Assembly: GCA_002067325.1 (NCBI GenBank)
Contig: MVQY01000088.1
Span: 1 to 6,457, forward strand
Direction of reading: 5' to 3'
DNA length: 6,457 bases
Origin: Methanobacterium sp. PtaU1.Bin097
Lineage (GTDB): Archaea > Methanobacteriota > Methanobacteria > Methanobacteriales > Methanobacteriaceae
Positions within the stretch are counted from its first letter, which is position 1. Every line of letters starts with the position of its first letter. Below the pieces are notes generated by a model, which saw only the letters and a list, made by a program, of their open reading frames with translations, had not been told where the DNA came from and searched no databases. Below are positions 5,674 to 6,457 of the stretch, piece after piece. The position numbers and the translations under genes are program-made.

Positions 5674-5680
5674 CCCTCTC
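5674..5680 (-). promoter_or_regulatory. Ribosome binding site that fixes the TTG start of cimA
   Basis: The minus strand reads GAGAGGG, then ATTTCC, then TTG at 5667-5665. The first in-frame ATG lies far inside the catalytic barrel, so the TTG is needed to keep the conserved N-terminal strand and the DTTLRDGE motif. Confidence 0.75.
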
Positions 5681-5708
5681 TTTTTTTTGATAAATTATTA
5701 ACCATTAT

Positions 5709-6457
5709 TCAATCCTTAACTAGAACAGAAATTACTCTGGTTAAACTCTTGTGCATTCTTATATGATGTTGTTCTATTATTTTAAATTTTGTTCCCCCTA
5801 CAAACTCCGTGATGTCCATGTAATGGGGTGTTGCCATACATATCCTTCCATCATCCTTGACCAGGTTTTCCAGGGATATAAGAGCCTCTTCACAGAGCCT
5901 ATGGCTCTCCTCGCCCCGTGTTGATGCAGATATACCATATGGCGGGTCGGTGGCTACAGCGTCTACTTGGTAGGGGAGTTCTAATTTCCGTACGTCTGCC
6001 TTGAAAACTTCGTAATCACTGATGTTACAATATTTGAGGTTTTCTATGGTTCCTTTAACCATTTTATAGTCTATATCTGTCCCTACCACCCTGGCACCTA
6101 TAATACCTGCTTCTAAGAGTATCCCTCCCGTGCCGCAGAAGGGGTCGAGCAGTCTCTCCCCCCTCTTTACCATGGTCAGGTTCACCATGCACCGGGCCAG
6201 CTTGGGACTCATGGAGCCCGGGTAGAAGAAGGGCCTTTTATGTGGTTTTAAATCGAAAAAATGTTTTTTAGGAATTTTAATTATCCTTAACCCCAGAAAG
6301 GCTTTATCATCCATTAAAATGGTTCTTATGAATATCCCTGGATCTTCCAGGTTTACCTTAAATTTATCCCCTGTTTTTTCCCTGATGATGCCACCAATAG
6401 CTTTTTCAAGCTCTAAGGTATTAACTTCAGACGTTCCCTTTTTTTTAACTCTAACCA
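5709..6457 (-). CDS. trmG10: tRNA (guanine(10)-N2)-(di)methyltransferase Trm-G10, N-terminus cut by the window
   Basis: The frame stays open to the right edge, giving 248 visible residues. The ATG at 6314 is internal, since the codons before it encode THUMP-domain sequence (VRVKKKG...EKAIGGIIREKTGDKFKVNLEDPGIFIRTIL, visible residues 1-47, shown here in part). The rest is a Rossmann methyltransferase: RPFFYPGSMSPKLARCMVNL primes SAM binding, LLDPFCGTGGILLEAG (about 102-117) is motif I, GTDID (125-129) contacts the ribose, and TDPPYG (169-174) is the catalytic motif of N2-guanine methylating enzymes. THUMP plus DPPYG is the architecture of archaeal Trm-G10, which makes m2G/m2,2G at position 10 of tRNA. 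A full-length family member has roughly 330-350 residues, so about 90 are missing. It is the first visible gene of the leftward run with cimA and cgi121. Confidence 0.85.
   Translation of the reverse strand, partial: VRVKKKGTSEVNTLELEKAIGGIIREKTGDKFKVNLEDPGIFIRTILMDDKAFLGLRIIKIPKKHFFDLKPHKRPFFYPGSMSPKLARCMVNLTMVKRGERLLDPFCGTGGILLEAGIIGARVVGTDIDYKMVKGTIENLKYCNISDYEVFKADVRKLELPYQVDAVATDPPYGISASTRGEESHRLCEEALISLENLVKDDGRICMATPHYMDITEFVGGTKFKIIEQHHIRMHKSLTRVISVLVKD

Noticed and set aside
5309..5701. 130-codon open frame on the + strand opposite the start of cimA
   Set aside because: Antisense shadow of the conserved CimA N-terminal barrel; no recognisable domain.
6440..6451. A8 run near the right edge as a frameshift site in trmG10
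   Set aside because: The frame on both sides reads as good THUMP sequence (VRVKKKGTSE), so there is no sign that a base is missing or extra.

Overview
The window looks like a piece of chromosome from a methanogenic archaeon, most probably of the order Methanobacteriales (Methanobacterium-like). This rests on the gene families. There is an Nre-family DNA repair protein with a C-terminal PCNA-binding motif, a Cgi121 subunit of KEOPS, a THUMP-containing archaeal tRNA G10 methyltransferase, and a LeuA-family synthase that closely resembles methanogen (R)-citramalate synthase. Promoter-like sequences are archaeal TATA elements, and several starts have GGAGG-like ribosome binding sites. The genus is inference from remembered protein similarity, not from a search.

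Layout. Positions 1-360 (+) hold the C-terminal end of an Nre/NreA gene cut by the left edge. Positions 394-2607 are an AT-rich accessory-looking stretch. It has a free-standing GyrI-like ligand-binding protein (394-945, -), a fusion of a GyrI-like domain with a TsaA/TrmO methyltransferase domain (1103-2056, -), and a divergent winged-helix regulator (2224-2607, +). The 167-bp divergent spacer contains two perfect inverted repeats and TATA boxes facing both ways. Positions 2668-3627 (+) encode a short DegT-like PLP-dependent enzyme of unknown substrate. It ends one base from the end of the convergent gene cgi121. Positions 3629-6457 (-) form a housekeeping run transcribed leftwards: trmG10 (cut by the right edge), cimA and cgi121, with gaps of about 40 bp.

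How the genes may work together. The right-hand run combines tRNA modification (m2G/m2,2G at position 10; t6A at position 37 through KEOPS) with the citramalate entry to isoleucine synthesis. The GyrI-TsaA fusion carries a domain whose bacterial relative methylates t6A37, so it may act downstream of KEOPS, or it may methylate a different substrate. The most suggestive unit is the divergent regulator/operator/GyrI-TsaA arrangement with a second GyrI-like gene next to it. It could be a small ligand-responsive or detoxification module, but this is a hypothesis. No RNA genes, CRISPR arrays, insertion sequences or origins were seen. No gene-free stretch exceeds 300 bases.
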